From Enterococcus raffinosus (lineage in GTDB: Bacteria > Bacillota > Bacilli > Lactobacillales > Enterococcaceae), in contig NZ_JAHLOS010000003.1 of NCBI RefSeq assembly GCF_018917525.1, positions 1 through 64,000 on the forward strand: DNA of 64,000 nucleotides. The letters run 5' to 3'. Of the stretch, positions 9,320-17,722 are shown piece after piece (the stretch's first letter is position 1; each line of letters opens with the position of its first letter). A program made the position numbers and the translations under genes. The notes beneath the pieces were generated by a model. The model saw only the letters and a list, made by a program, of their open reading frames with translations. It was not told the origin of the DNA and did not search any database.

Positions 9320-9427
9320 TTATAGTTGAGCAGAGAACAAATAAAGAACAATATCAGAAATCACATCAACGACCTGACAAAATAAATCTGCTAGATTTTT
9401 TAAGAATTGAATGATCATTTCAAGCAT
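9320..9427 (-). CDS. Small hydrophobic peptide, 35 residues (second of a pair)
   Basis: Translates as MLEMIIQFLKNLADLFCQVV followed by DVISDIVLYLFSAQL. It is preceded by GTGGAGGG seven bases before the ATG, an excellent ribosome site, and followed at once by a terminator, so the short frame is very likely real. It forms one amphipathic to hydrophobic helix with acidic residues (Glu3, Asp14, Asp21, Asp25) and a single Cys17. It lies 13 bases after a second peptide gene of identical length. I do not recognise it; a small membrane regulator, a toxin-like peptide or a leaderless bacteriocin/modulin-like peptide would all fit. Confidence 0.7.
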   Translation of the reverse strand: MLEMIIQFLKNLADLFCQVVDVISDIVLYLFSAQL

Positions 9428-9440
9428 TTTTTCCCTCCAC

Positions 9441-9548
9441 CTATTTAAATAAACCAGACAACCAGTCGATTGGATAAAGAGACAGATGTAAGGTAATATG
9501 TGCCAGCAAATAACTTATCGCGAAGAATGGAAATAACATTTGTTTCAT
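9441..9548 (-). CDS. Small membrane peptide, 35 residues (first of a pair)
   Basis: Translates as MKQMLFPFFAISYLLAHITL followed by HLSLYPIDWLSGLFK. The ATG is preceded by CGGAGGGAG eight bases upstream. The peptide is one hydrophobic segment with a short amphipathic tail containing Pro and Trp. It has exactly the same length as the next peptide and shares its transcript. No processing or export genes lie next to the pair. The function is unknown. Confidence 0.7.
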   Translation of the reverse strand: MKQMLFPFFAISYLLAHITLHLSLYPIDWLSGLFK

Positions 9549-9656
9549 GAGTATTCTCCCTCCGTAATTTTCGTTACCTCAGTATAACGTGAAGTAAACA
9601 GAAGAAGACATAGATTCACCTTATCTTTAACGAACAAATATGTAAGCTGAGTATAC

Positions 9657-9697
9657 AAAAAAGCCTCTGCTTTCTAATTTTAAGCAGAGGCTTTTAA
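9657..9697. terminator. Terminator for the 48-residue HicB-like gene
   Basis: A perfect stem AAAAGCCTCTGCTT / AAGCAGAGGCTTTT with T tracts on both strands. It would also stop rightward readthrough. Confidence 0.85.
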
Positions 9698-9729
9698 TTA
9701 TAGGCTTCATTCATTGAGATGCGCGCTCC

Positions 9730-9876
9730 TTAGGCAGATTTTTTTAGGTCATAGATCGCTTGTTCAATGGTGATTCCAGTTCCTTGTTGACCAGTGATTG
9801 TTGAGTAAACAACAAAAACATTTTGTTCTAAATCAAAAGTTACACGATATGGTTTTTCTTGCTCAAAAAAAGTCAT
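9730..9876 (-). CDS. Small HicB-like orphan protein, 48 residues
   Basis: Starts MTFFEQEKPYRVTFDLEQNV and ends GITIEQAIYDLKKSA. AAAGGAGG lies 6 bases before the ATG, and a strong terminator follows. The pattern of strand (YRVTFDL), strand (VFVVYSTI), Gly-rich turn (GQQGTG) and helix beginning TIEQAIYDL is that of the HicB/UPF0150 antitoxin fold, in a shortened form. No HicA-like toxin gene (short, with a GSHxxF motif) lies next to it, so it is either an orphan or an unrelated protein with the same topology. Confidence 0.65.
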   Translation of the reverse strand: MTFFEQEKPYRVTFDLEQNVFVVYSTITGQQGTGITIEQAIYDLKKSA

Positions 9877-10047
9877 TCAGTTTCCTCCTTTCATTTAATA
9901 ACACACTTACAAATAAAAGTATAACACATTAAAACAAAATAATAAAATAAATTTGCATTCATAAAGTATTCTAATTATTTAAAATTTGGGGTACTACGAT
10001 TTTCTCTTGTTATACTTAAAGAAACGAACTTTTAGGAGTAATAAAGA

Positions 10048-10419
10048 ATGAATGATGAAATCATCAAACAATTTGTAAGAGCTATTAATCAGCAAAATTT
10101 ACCAATGATTATCCAAATGATGTCAGAGGATTTCCAGTTCATTGATACGTATGGCAACTGTGAAAATAAAGAAGCGATGAAGACTGGTTGGCAAGGGTAT
10201 TTTGATTGGTTTCCTGATTATCTTGTTGAAGTTGAAGAATGGATTGGAAATGATGATTTTACGATGATTATTGGCAAAGCAAGTGGATCTTATTTAGGAA
10301 AAATGGACAAGCATTGGGAAATTCCAGCTGCTTGGAAAGTAGTTGTCGGGCAAGGGCGGCAGATAGCGACTTGGCAGGTTTTCTGCGATTCAAAAAAGCA
10401 GCTAGATTCATTGAAATAG
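10048..10419 (+). CDS. SnoaL-like / NTF2-like fold protein
   Basis: A 123-residue soluble protein with the SnoaL/NTF2 pattern: an N-terminal helix NDEIIKQFVRAINQQNLPMI, then MSEDFQFIDTYG, a helix with YFDWFPDY, and C-terminal strands ending WQVFCD. Such proteins form cone-shaped pockets used by isomerases, cyclases or binding proteins. The substrate cannot be read from the sequence. An AGGAG site precedes the ATG. It lies about 100 bases before the XRE regulator gene, in the same direction. Confidence 0.75.
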   Translation: MNDEIIKQFVRAINQQNLPMIIQMMSEDFQFIDTYGNCENKEAMKTGWQGYFDWFPDYLVEVEEWIGNDDFTMIIGKASGSYLGKMDKHWEIPAAWKVVVGQGRQIATWQVFCDSKKQLDSLK

Positions 10420-10420
10420 C

Positions 10421-10463
10421 GATTCTACAAAACATAGACCTTAATATAGAGGGATTCTACAAA
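10421..10463. promoter_or_regulatory. Candidate operator: direct repeat before XRE gene
   Basis: GATTCTACAAA occurs at 10421-10431 and again at 10453-10463. The starts are 32 bases apart, about three helical turns. It lies between the SnoaL-like and XRE genes and may be a binding site for the XRE protein. Confidence 0.35.
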
Positions 10464-10520
10464 GTTTAGGTAGAAAAATCGTCCATTTTATTTAAGATGA
10501 AATTAAAGGGAGGACATGAA

Positions 10521-11186
10521 GTGGAGATAGGAAAACAAATCAAAGAACACCGAAAAAGAATGGACTGGACACAAAAGGGACTGGCAGAAAAACTCAATGT
10601 TTCTGACAAGACCATATCAAGTTGGGAAACAGGAAGGACCTATCCTGAATTGTCACTTCTGGTGGATTTAAGCGAGCTGTTCGATACGTCGCTTGATGAG
10701 CTTCTGAAAGGAGATGAAGAGGTTGTGAAAAGGATCGATAAAGATGTTAAATTAAAAAAGGTTTACAAGTATGGATTGATCGCGACTTTACTAATCGTTT
10801 TTTCAGGAATCATATTCTTTACCCAATATCAGAACAAAAATCAATGGGTAGATCGCTTTAATCCGTTTATGGAGATGAAGATCGGCTATGCAACGCTGCC
10901 AACTTCAGTTACTTATAACAATGGAAAAAAATACAAAGAAGATGGGAAGAAAGAACAGTATCCTGATCCATATAAGAATATTTGGGTGGCAGATGATCCA
11001 TTTGGAGAGGGGATGCTGCTGGATTTTCAAGGTGGACAGGCTCCAGAAGGCAAGAATTATGCGTTGGTGCAGCACAAAGGAACCTATGTAAGAAGAATCT
11101 CATTCATTTCATGGAAATCCATTCCAGGGGTTTATCGTGACATTATGAGTAAAGACTATTTTGAAGTACCATTGATGAAAGAGTAA
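10521..11186 (+). CDS. Membrane-anchored XRE-family transcriptional regulator
   Basis: The start is taken as GTG 10521 because GGGAGG lies seven bases before it; an upstream in-frame ATG at 10497 has no ribosome site. The N-terminal 65 residues form a Cro/CI-type HTH (WTQKGLAEKLNVSDKTISSWETGRTYP), followed by one transmembrane helix (about 85-102, YGLIATLLIVFSGIIFFTQY). A C-terminal domain of about 120 residues would lie outside the membrane. This one-component layout (cytoplasmic DNA-binding, extracellular sensor) suggests an envelope signal. Targets are unknown; a repeated motif just upstream suggests autoregulation. Confidence 0.8.
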   Translation: MEIGKQIKEHRKRMDWTQKGLAEKLNVSDKTISSWETGRTYPELSLLVDLSELFDTSLDELLKGDEEVVKRIDKDVKLKKVYKYGLIATLLIVFSGIIFFTQYQNKNQWVDRFNPFMEMKIGYATLPTSVTYNNGKKYKEDGKKEQYPDPYKNIWVADDPFGEGMLLDFQGGQAPEGKNYALVQHKGTYVRRISFISWKSIPGVYRDIMSKDYFEVPLMKE

Positions 11187-11228
11187 AAGAGAGACTAACA
11201 AATCAATTGATTTGTTAGTCTCTCTTTT
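11185..11228. terminator. Bidirectional terminator
   Basis: A perfect palindrome of about 22-base arms (AAAAGAGAGACTAACAAATC and its complement), serving the XRE gene and the converging ECF gene. Confidence 0.9.
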
Positions 11229-11270
11229 ATAAGCTTTCGCCCCTGCCAAGGACGTTTATTATAGCATAAT

Positions 11271-11819
11271 TTACACAGGTTGATTGTGAAAAATCACCTG
11301 CATTGCATGTCTTAGTGGAAAATAGACCAGGCTGACGATTAAAATTGTTGAAAAAATATTGATTACCGTTGCGGGCATTGTAGCTAAAGCTGCGAAGAAA
11401 GCGGGTTTCAATTGAGCACCAGCGATCATTGACATAACGGTTGCTTTGATTACAGACATAATAAACTTGGCAATGCCAGCACAGATTCCGATAATGATGA
11501 TTTGACGAATCCGAGTTGGCTTGCGTTTGAAAAATGAGAAGGCGAGATAGGCTGCGGCACCCACAACAAAGCTTTCGACTAAAAAATAGGGTGCTTCAGC
11601 AGCAAAGCCATTTAGGATGTCAAAAATAAAAAAGCCAATTCCACCAGCTAAGGCTCCTTGCCAATAACCAATCAATAGCACTGCTAAGAGAACAACCGCA
11701 TTTCCAAAATGTAGAAAAGCACCGGTAGGCAAAGGAATTTTGATCATCGTCCCCATTAAGGTAAGTGCCGCAAATAAGGCAATCAACACCAGGTTTTGAA
11801 TTCGTTTATTACTTTTCAT
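11271..11819 (-). CDS. ECF transporter substrate-binding (S) component, vitamin B6/thiamine precursor type
   Basis: The start at 11819 (MKSNKRIQNLVLIALFAALT) has GGAG seven bases upstream, and the frame overlaps the end of the kinase gene by 11 bases. The 182-residue protein has about six hydrophobic helices and the ECF S-component pattern, with the conserved N-terminal ALFAALT and GAFLHFGNAVVLLAVLLIGY. S components capture a vitamin and dock on the shared EcfT-EcfA-EcfA' module, encoded elsewhere. Coupling to the PdxK/ThiD kinase suggests the cargo is pyridoxine or hydroxymethylpyrimidine, which the kinase would trap by phosphorylation. Confidence 0.85.
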   Translation of the reverse strand: MKSNKRIQNLVLIALFAALTLMGTMIKIPLPTGAFLHFGNAVVLLAVLLIGYWQGALAGGIGFFIFDILNGFAAEAPYFLVESFVVGAAAYLAFSFFKRKPTRIRQIIIIGICAGIAKFIMSVIKATVMSMIAGAQLKPAFFAALATMPATVINIFSTILIVSLVYFPLRHAMQVIFHNQPV

Positions 11820-12627
11820 CTGAATACTCCAATCGTTTTTCTCCGTGGGTGTAGGCACCGTGCCAGACATGACCAACATACGGGTTGATTTGTTCTCCCA
11901 TTGAAATGGCTGCCTGAACAAAATCAATCGCTAATTTGATAGCTTGTTCCACCGGATAATTTTTTGCGACGGCTGCGGTAATGGCAGCTGCGAATGTACA
12001 TCCAGCCCCATGGTTATAAGGAGTATCAATCACAGGATGCGGGTAGCTGTGGAAGTTTTTCCCGTCGTAATGAAGATCAAGCGTTTGCTTCGTATCTAAC
12101 CGTGCGCCACCTTTGATTACTACGTGCTTTACACCAAGTAGAGTGATCTTTTTAGCGGCCTCTTGCATTTGTTTCTTAGAAGTCAACTCTCCCAGTTCAG
12201 ATAAAATACCAGCTTCTCGTAGATTCGGCGTTACAATCACCGCGCGAGGGATTAATTTTTCTCGTAAAGCTTGAACCTGATCATTTTTAATGAAATCCTG
12301 CGTTCCTTTGCCGCCAATCACAGGATCAACGATTAATGGGATATCTTTAGGAATCTGCGTACTAACTAGTTCGATCATTTCTTGAGAAGGTAACAGTCCT
12401 GTTTTTAAGGTATCGATTGTTCCTGCGAAGATCGACACAAGCTGTTCTTGCAGCATTTCCAAAGGAAGTATCTGTAAATGGTGTGAGCCATTATTCGGAT
12501 CTAAATTAACAATCGAAGTAATTGCGGCAAAACCAAACGTTCCGAATTCTTGAAAAGTTTTCAAATCAGCTTCTAATCCACCGCCGCCGGTCGCATCTGA
12601 ACCAGCGATTGTTGCAACTTTTTTCAT
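11809..12627 (-). CDS. Pyridoxine / hydroxymethylpyrimidine kinase (PdxK/ThiD family)
   Basis: The start at 12627 (MKKVATIAGSDATGGGGLEAD) has GGAG upstream and matches the family N-terminus; the longer frame to 12714 lacks support. About 272 residues in the ribokinase fold, with the substrate motif GSDATGGGG, DPVIGGKG, VTPNLREA and the catalytic GAGCTF (anion hole and base). ThiD and Gram-positive pyridoxine kinases share this fold, and the sequence alone does not separate them. The absence of other thi genes and the coupled ECF S component make vitamin B6 salvage slightly more likely. Confidence 0.85.
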   Translation of the reverse strand: MKKVATIAGSDATGGGGLEADLKTFQEFGTFGFAAITSIVNLDPNNGSHHLQILPLEMLQEQLVSIFAGTIDTLKTGLLPSQEMIELVSTQIPKDIPLIVDPVIGGKGTQDFIKNDQVQALREKLIPRAVIVTPNLREAGILSELGELTSKKQMQEAAKKITLLGVKHVVIKGGARLDTKQTLDLHYDGKNFHSYPHPVIDTPYNHGAGCTFAAAITAAVAKNYPVEQAIKLAIDFVQAAISMGEQINPYVGHVWHGAYTHGEKRLEYSDEK

Positions 12628-12736
12628 ATAGTAATACTCCATTTGTTTTTTAATAGCATATCTTTTTGTCGTACCTATGAAAACAGCCAATTGGATTTGT
12701 TTTTCCTCATCCAATTTTTATTTGGAGATTGAATAC

Positions 12737-13294
12737 TCAGGCTCTCTTTGTCAAGCTTTCCAGCCAGCTTAAATATTCCTCCTCGCGATGAATCGCATGC
12801 ATCAGGATAAGGTAATGGCCATAGTTTTCTTTAATCTTTTTATCAGGAAAAACAGCTATTTTTCTGTCTTCTAGATGTTCCAATTTTTTTTGATGCAAGT
12901 CGATTTGCTGTTGAATCATTTCCGGTAGGCGCTCATCATCAATACTTCTTATAAAGTATAATTTCAAAACAAACTCATCCTTATTGGTTGGTAATTCCGT
13001 TAAGGGTTCATTAATCCATTCATGTAAGGCGATTCTTCCCGCTTTTGTCAGAGAATAAACTTTTTTTTCAAGTTTCGTCCCAACAATCTCTGTTTGAAAA
13101 TCAATCCAGCCCTTTTTTGTAAGTTTCGATAACTCAGGATAAATTTGACTGTGCTTCGCTTGCCAAAATTCGCCAATTTCTGTAGTAAACGCCGTTTTTA
13201 TATCGTATCCAGTTTTTTTATCATCTTGCAGCATTCCTAGAATAATGTATTGTAATGTATTTTTTTGTGCGATGTTAAACATCTCCCTTGACAA
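12737..13294 (-). CDS. padR: PadR, repressor of phenolic acid decarboxylase
   Basis: About 181-185 residues. The N-terminal winged helix contains the PadR hallmark FWQAKHSQIYPELSKLTKKGWI and LEKKVYSLTKAGR; the C-terminal helices (EEEYLSWLESL) form the dimer arm. It represses padC until phenolic acids (p-coumarate, ferulate) bind. The start is uncertain: TTG 13294 gives the longest frame, while an ATG at 13282 follows AAGGGAG too closely. It diverges from padC with a PadR operator between them. Confidence 0.9.
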   Translation of the reverse strand: MSREMFNIAQKNTLQYIILGMLQDDKKTGYDIKTAFTTEIGEFWQAKHSQIYPELSKLTKKGWIDFQTEIVGTKLEKKVYSLTKAGRIALHEWINEPLTELPTNKDEFVLKLYFIRSIDDERLPEMIQQQIDLHQKKLEHLEDRKIAVFPDKKIKENYGHYLILMHAIHREEEYLSWLESLTKRA

Positions 13295-13331
13295 TTGAAT
13301 AAAATCATTTTATCATAATCACGTAATCTAA

Positions 13332-13353
13332 AACATGTAAATAATTACATGTT
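13332..13353. promoter_or_regulatory. PadR operator in the padR-padC intergenic region
   Basis: A perfect 22-base inverted repeat, AACATGTAA-ATAA-TTACATGTT. It contains ATGT-N8-ACAT exactly, the published PadR recognition pattern. It lies 28 bases upstream of padC. Confidence 0.85.
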
Positions 13354-13380
13354 GTTAATTAATTATTTGGAGGGATTAAA

Positions 13381-13914
13381 TTGAAACAATTTAAAACAAT
13401 GGAAGATTTTGTCGGTACACACTTTATTTATACGTATGATAATGGTTGGGAATACGAATGGTACGCTAAAAATGATCATACTGTGGATTATCGGATTCAT
13501 GGAGGAATGGTCGCAGGACGCTGGGTGAAAGATCAAGAAGTACAAATGGATCTTTTAACTGAAGGTGTTTATAAAATTACTTGGACAGAACCAACTGGAA
13601 CCGACGTTGCACTAGATTTTCTTCCAAATGAAAAGAAACTTCATGGCACCATTTTCTTCCCAAAATGGGTAGAGGAACATCCAGAAATTACTGTTACATT
13701 CCAAAATGAACACATTGATGAAATGCTTGAAGCTAGAGAAAAATATGAAACCTATCCTAAGCTAGTTGTTCCAGAATTTGCGAACATCACTTATATTGGT
13801 GAAGCAGGGGAAGACAACGAAGATGTTATCAGCGAAACGCCTTATGAAGGAATGCCGGATGATATCCGTAATGGCAAATATTTTGATGAAACCTATCGAC
13901 GGATCAATAAATAG
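13381..13914 (+). CDS. padC: Phenolic acid decarboxylase PadC
   Basis: A 177-residue cytoplasmic enzyme that non-oxidatively decarboxylates p-coumaric, ferulic and caffeic acids to vinyl phenols. This detoxifies plant acids. The sequence has the family core [14 protein letters not shown] (with the two active-site tyrosines), [12 protein letters not shown] (arginine) and [12 protein letters not shown] (glutamate), with normal length. A GGAGG site precedes the TTG/ATG region at 13381. It is divergent from padR and ends at a strong bidirectional terminator. Confidence 0.95.
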   Translation: MKQFKTMEDFVGTHFIYTYDNGWEYEWYAKNDHTVDYRIHGGMVAGRWVKDQEVQMDLLTEGVYKITWTEPTGTDVALDFLPNEKKLHGTIFFPKWVEEHPEITVTFQNEHIDEMLEAREKYETYPKLVVPEFANITYIGEAGEDNEDVISETPYEGMPDDIRNGKYFDETYRRINK

Positions 13915-13915
13915 C

Positions 13916-13954
13916 AAAAAAGTTCAACATTCTAAAAAGAGTGTTGAACTTTTT
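13916..13954. terminator. Bidirectional terminator between padC and aspartate decarboxylase gene
   Basis: Stem AAAAAGTTCAACA / TGTTGAACTTTTT with a 12-base loop. Confidence 0.9.
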
Positions 13955-13956
13955 GT

Positions 13957-15552
13957 CTATTTTGTTTTCATCCATTGGTCACGGATTTCATCGGTCAAGC
14001 GGATGATTCGTTTTCCAACTTCGGGGTATTGATTCGTTGCTAGGTTTGCTAAGGAAACGCGTACCGCCCACTCGCTGCTGCCAAAGGCGTTAGCCTTCAG
14101 TAACATCAATTGTTCTTTTTCAGCCAGAGAAGTTAGAACTTTTGTGACGGTCCACTTATTTTTTAGATAATCAGCAAAGGCATTACCGTAACGCTTACGG
14201 GTCCAATCTTCGTAATTGATCTCGCAGTAATAAGCGGTGTCTAGATCTTCAAGTGGTTCTTGCAAACCTAAAGTATGAAACAGTAGTTTTTCTCGTTGGC
14301 GGCAAATATCCATTACTTCGGCTTTATAAGCTTTACCTTCGTCTAATAAGCTGTACAAACTGAACATCACCATCATCACTTGTTGAGGAGCGGATAAACC
14401 AGCAGCATGATTTAAAGCAACGTCACGGCTGTCAGCTACAATTCGATCAATAAAGGTGATTGTTGTCGGATCAGCGGTCAGTGAAGCATAACGTTCACTT
14501 AATTTTTCAAGCTTTTCTTGTGGTAAGTTAGCAATCAGTTCGTCAAATAAATTATGTTTAGCAACGGCGATTGTTCCTACACGCCAGCCTGTTGCGCCAA
14601 AATATTTCGAATAAGAATAAATGCAGGCCGTATTGTATGGAATCTCCGAAAACAGGGAAGTGAAGACAGGGACGAATGTACCATATACATCATCAGTTAA
14701 AATCATTAATTCAGGATTATCTGTTTCAACAATTTCTTTTAGCAAATCAATGGTCGGTTGAGCTAGGGCATTTGCTGTCGGGTTGCTTGGATTTACTACA
14801 AAGACTGCTTTGATATCGAAATCACGCAGTTTATTGATTTCTTCGTCTGGGTATTGATACGTCATTTTGCCATCAATCATCGTTTGTTTGGCTTGAACTT
14901 TAACAATCTCAAACGCATATTTTGGCAATTCGGGAATTTCTAAATAAGGTGCGAAAGTCGGTAACATCAATGCGATCTTATCACCATGATTCAATAAAAA
15001 ATTATTAAATAAAGTATCAAAAATATAACAGATTCCCGCTGTTCCGCCTTCCACCGCGAAAATATCAAAGGGAATAGTGCTATCAGAGAATAGTTCTTGA
15101 TTTAGATAGGCCTTTATCGGTCCTTCGCAGGCACTCAAACAGCGTACTGGATTCGGGTAGTTATCGCCGATGATATGATCCAACATATCTGTTAACCAGG
15201 CTTCTTTTGGCATTCCTAAATAATTGTTGTCAGAAAACCAGATTTTTTTTAAGAAGTTGGCACCTTTTCCCGGATGAGACTCCAAGAAGTCAGTAAACCG
15301 CTGACCACGTCCAGTATCTGATTGAATCATTCCAGCTGTTAATTCGCCAGTACCATATAGTGTTTCCTGTGTGGCAAATTGACCAAGTAAAAAGAAGGCT
15401 TCTCGCGGAGTAGGAGCGGTCCAGTTAGGATTTCCTCGTCCAGCATTTAGTAGGTTGGTAACATTTTTATTTTCATGAATCTTTTGTTCCAAAAAGAGAC
15501 TTAATTCAAAGGGACTTAATTCTTCTAAGGCTTGTTCAGTAATTGTTGACAC
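13957..15552 (-). CDS. aspD: Aspartate 4-decarboxylase (bifunctional with aspartate aminotransferase activity)
   Basis: GTG 15552 is preferred as start: AAGGAG lies eight bases upstream, and the resulting 531 residues match the family length. The upstream in-frame extension to 15660 is low-complexity. It is a PLP fold-type I enzyme with VFVVNPSNPTANAL, DDVYGTF and the PLP lysine in YSYSKYFGATGWRVG; the N-terminal extension NAGRGNPNW is typical of AspD/AsdA. It converts L-aspartate to L-alanine and CO2. With an aspartate:alanine antiporter this can make proton motive force, but no AspT gene is in the window. Confidence 0.9.
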   Translation of the reverse strand: MSTITEQALEELSPFELSLFLEQKIHENKNVTNLLNAGRGNPNWTAPTPREAFFLLGQFATQETLYGTGELTAGMIQSDTGRGQRFTDFLESHPGKGANFLKKIWFSDNNYLGMPKEAWLTDMLDHIIGDNYPNPVRCLSACEGPIKAYLNQELFSDSTIPFDIFAVEGGTAGICYIFDTLFNNFLLNHGDKIALMLPTFAPYLEIPELPKYAFEIVKVQAKQTMIDGKMTYQYPDEEINKLRDFDIKAVFVVNPSNPTANALAQPTIDLLKEIVETDNPELMILTDDVYGTFVPVFTSLFSEIPYNTACIYSYSKYFGATGWRVGTIAVAKHNLFDELIANLPQEKLEKLSERYASLTADPTTITFIDRIVADSRDVALNHAAGLSAPQQVMMVMFSLYSLLDEGKAYKAEVMDICRQREKLLFHTLGLQEPLEDLDTAYYCEINYEDWTRKRYGNAFADYLKNKWTVTKVLTSLAEKEQLMLLKANAFGSSEWAVRVSLANLATNQYPEVGKRIIRLTDEIRDQWMKTK

Positions 15553-15885
15553 AAATACGACTCCTTCTACACTGTATTTTGATTCTATAGTAACGAGAAT
15601 TGTTTTTAATACAGCGTAAATACGCTTAGAGTTTATGAGAAAGTTTCTGTTAAAACACAAAGAAATAAAGGGTGTTTTTTCTTCGAATTATCCTTTAAGA
15701 CTGATATAGCAACTAAGTTAACGCTTACAAAATTCTTAGAATGATTTTTCTGGTCTTCCCGATCAGATATCGGTCTTTCGACCCATGTAAAATGGTGGAA
15801 AAAGAGGCATACTGTTCCTATAAGTTAATTGTCGTGCAAATTGATGGATATTAAAGTATACATAGAACAGAAGGAGTGATCAGAG

Positions 15886-16140
15886 ATGGATCAATTAATA
15901 GCTATTGCATTTATCGCATTATTGGTTTTCTTTGTTGTAAAAGTTGGATCAGTTTTGTGGCGCATCGCTGGCGTATTGTTTTTGCTATTTATCATTTATG
16001 TGTATAAAGATCAAGTCATCTCGCAGGTTCAGAATTTTATCGCTGACCCCAATTTTGGCGGATTATGGCAGAGTGTCTCAAGTTTCTTCGGAGATTTGTT
16101 TGATAAAGTTGCAGGATTTGTAAGCACAGTAATTGAATAG
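15886..16140 (+). CDS. Small membrane protein, 84 residues
   Basis: Two adjacent hydrophobic helices (about 4-24 and 27-44), then an amphipathic C-terminal half with two WQSVSSFFGDLFDKVAGF-type helical stretches. GAAGGAG lies ten bases before the ATG, and a hairpin follows the stop. I do not recognise the family. The amphipathic tail could lie along the membrane surface. Confidence 0.7.
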   Translation: MDQLIAIAFIALLVFFVVKVGSVLWRIAGVLFLLFIIYVYKDQVISQVQNFIADPNFGGLWQSVSSFFGDLFDKVAGFVSTVIE

Positions 16141-16144
16141 ACTG

Positions 16145-16178
16145 AAAGAAGTTCTCAAGGTGAGGGCTTCTTTTTTTG
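16145..16178 (+). terminator. Terminator after the 84-residue membrane protein
   Basis: AAGAAG..CTC and GAG..CTTCTT stem with TTTTTTT following. Confidence 0.6.
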
Positions 16179-16264
16179 TTCGAAAACCTAAACTTTTTGA
16201 AGAAATGAGTTTTTCAGAATAAAGAATCATGAATTGCAGAATATTTTTTAGAAAAAATCGCTAA

Positions 16265-16318
16265 AAAAGCTAGAACGAGTTTCTGCTTCCTAATGAAAGT
16301 AGAGACTCGCTCTAACTT
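16265..16318 (-). terminator. Terminator of ydcF-like gene
   Basis: On the minus strand TTAGAGCGAGTCTCTACTT pairs with AAGCAGAAACTCGTTCTAG, followed by TTTTTTAG. Confidence 0.8.
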
Positions 16319-17051
16319 ATTTTCTATCCACGTGAATTAAATACTTTTGACATCTTCGATAACTTGCTAAAACAGTTTCAGGTATATCAACATGAGGGAT
16401 AAAATTCGTACCATTCGGACCGTATCCCTGTTCATCATCATTTAAACGACGAATTTCACCAATGACTAGAGACAAGAAATAATCTGGCTTCCACCATGTG
16501 TCCATTTGTGGATTTTCAAAATGGGGACGATTATCAAAGTCTATCAGCTTTGGTTGTTCAAAGAAAAGTGGTTGAATCGCAGACAATCGTAATCCCCATT
16601 CCTTACAAAAGGTGATATGGCTACGCTTTTGTACCATAGGGTCTTGTACGAGCCAAAAGTTTTTCGGGGTACCTCGCTCAAATAGCTCATAAGAAAAACG
16701 AGCATTTTCTCCCGTATTTGTTGAGTTCTTTTCTAATAATAACTCGAGATCACGTGAGCAATAGTGTGAAAAAATTTCTTGAGTGATTTCTGCCTCAGAA
16801 AGTTGGTTCCACTCTGGTCGAACAAATTGCGGATACATCTTTTTACAATTTTCGATCAAGGGCGCGGTTCCGTGACCGATACCACCTACAAAAACGACAC
16901 GTTGAATCGTAAGCTCCTCTTCGCAAAACTTAGCAGCTGAGACAATTAAATAAGGCAAACTATTGCCGGCAATAATGAGAGTATCCGATTTAAATTGCGG
17001 ATTATCTTGGATCGTTGTGAGAAAATCTACGATTGTAGCAAGATCAGACAT
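16317..17051 (-). CDS. ydcF: YdcF-like DUF218 family protein
   Basis: A 244-residue protein that aligns along its length with what I recall of E. coli YdcF: LIIAGNSLPYLI, VVFVGGIGHGTAPL, NSTNTGENARFS, VQDPMVQKRSH, YFLSLVIGEIRRLNDD and GYGPNGTNFIPHVD. E. coli YdcF binds S-adenosylmethionine; the cellular role is not known. Unlike membrane-bound SanA-type DUF218 proteins, this one has no transmembrane segment. AAGGAGG precedes the ATG at 17051. Monocistronic. Confidence 0.85.
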   Translation of the reverse strand: MSDLATIVDFLTTIQDNPQFKSDTLIIAGNSLPYLIVSAAKFCEEELTIQRVVFVGGIGHGTAPLIENCKKMYPQFVRPEWNQLSEAEITQEIFSHYCSRDLELLLEKNSTNTGENARFSYELFERGTPKNFWLVQDPMVQKRSHITFCKEWGLRLSAIQPLFFEQPKLIDFDNRPHFENPQMDTWWKPDYFLSLVIGEIRRLNDDEQGYGPNGTNFIPHVDIPETVLASYRRCQKYLIHVDRK

Positions 17052-17113
17052 AGTGACCTCCTTAGTATTTTGTTGAATAATAGCTTATATAATAGTAGCA
17101 AAAAATTAGGCAG

Positions 17114-17143
17114 AAAAAAACTGTTGGCAAATCTTACCAACAG
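17114..17143 (-). terminator. Terminator of the 86-residue membrane protein gene
   Basis: CTGTTGG / CCAACAG stem followed, on the minus strand, by a run of seven T. Confidence 0.8.
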
Positions 17144-17150
17144 CAAATAG

Positions 17151-17411
17151 TTAAAATAGATAGCGGATGAAAAAGAAAATACATAAAGCAAACAGGATGA
17201 CGGATAAGGTCAACCATGATTTTTGTTTGATCCAAAGAAACTTTCCGTAACAAAATGACGCTGCAGCTCCTGTGACAAGACTGACCAGATCCATTATTTC
17301 CCGATCTCCAACAATACGAGCCATTAATAAAATACTAAAAAGTATCATGCTGAATATTCCTGCCGTTGCTAAAGCCAAATCTGTACTTGTTTGTTTTCGA
17401 TTTTTCTCCAT
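17151..17411 (-). CDS. Small membrane protein, 86 residues
   Basis: Three predicted helices (about 14-32, 40-60 and 66-86), a positively charged N-terminus (MEKNRKQ) and very short loops. It has its own terminator, and the ATG follows GGAGGG. Family and function are unknown. The 311 bases between this gene and the next (17412-17722) hold the two outward promoter regions and nothing I can identify as a gene. Confidence 0.65.
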   Translation of the reverse strand: MEKNRKQTSTDLALATAGIFSMILFSILLMARIVGDREIMDLVSLVTGAAASFCYGKFLWIKQKSWLTLSVILFALCIFFFIRYLF

Positions 17412-17722
17412 CCGTATCCCTCCAATCTATAGGATTCATCTATCAAATTAATTTAGCCGTTATTTTCGAGTTAAATTTCTAGTTTATTTTAGTTTTCTCG
17501 AGCTTAAATAAAGTGAAATTGAGACGAAATCATGAGTATTGTTCTTTTTATTATAATTGAAGCCGATTACAATGTCACGTGTTTAAGAATTTACTATTTA
17601 ATAAAAAAGTTGTTTTTTGATTTTATTGACGACGAATAAGTTTTTGGTATCAAATACTGAATAGTAGTGTATACTTGATGGGTAAAATAGAACTGGACAT
17701 ATTAATGGAGAGTTATTAATGA

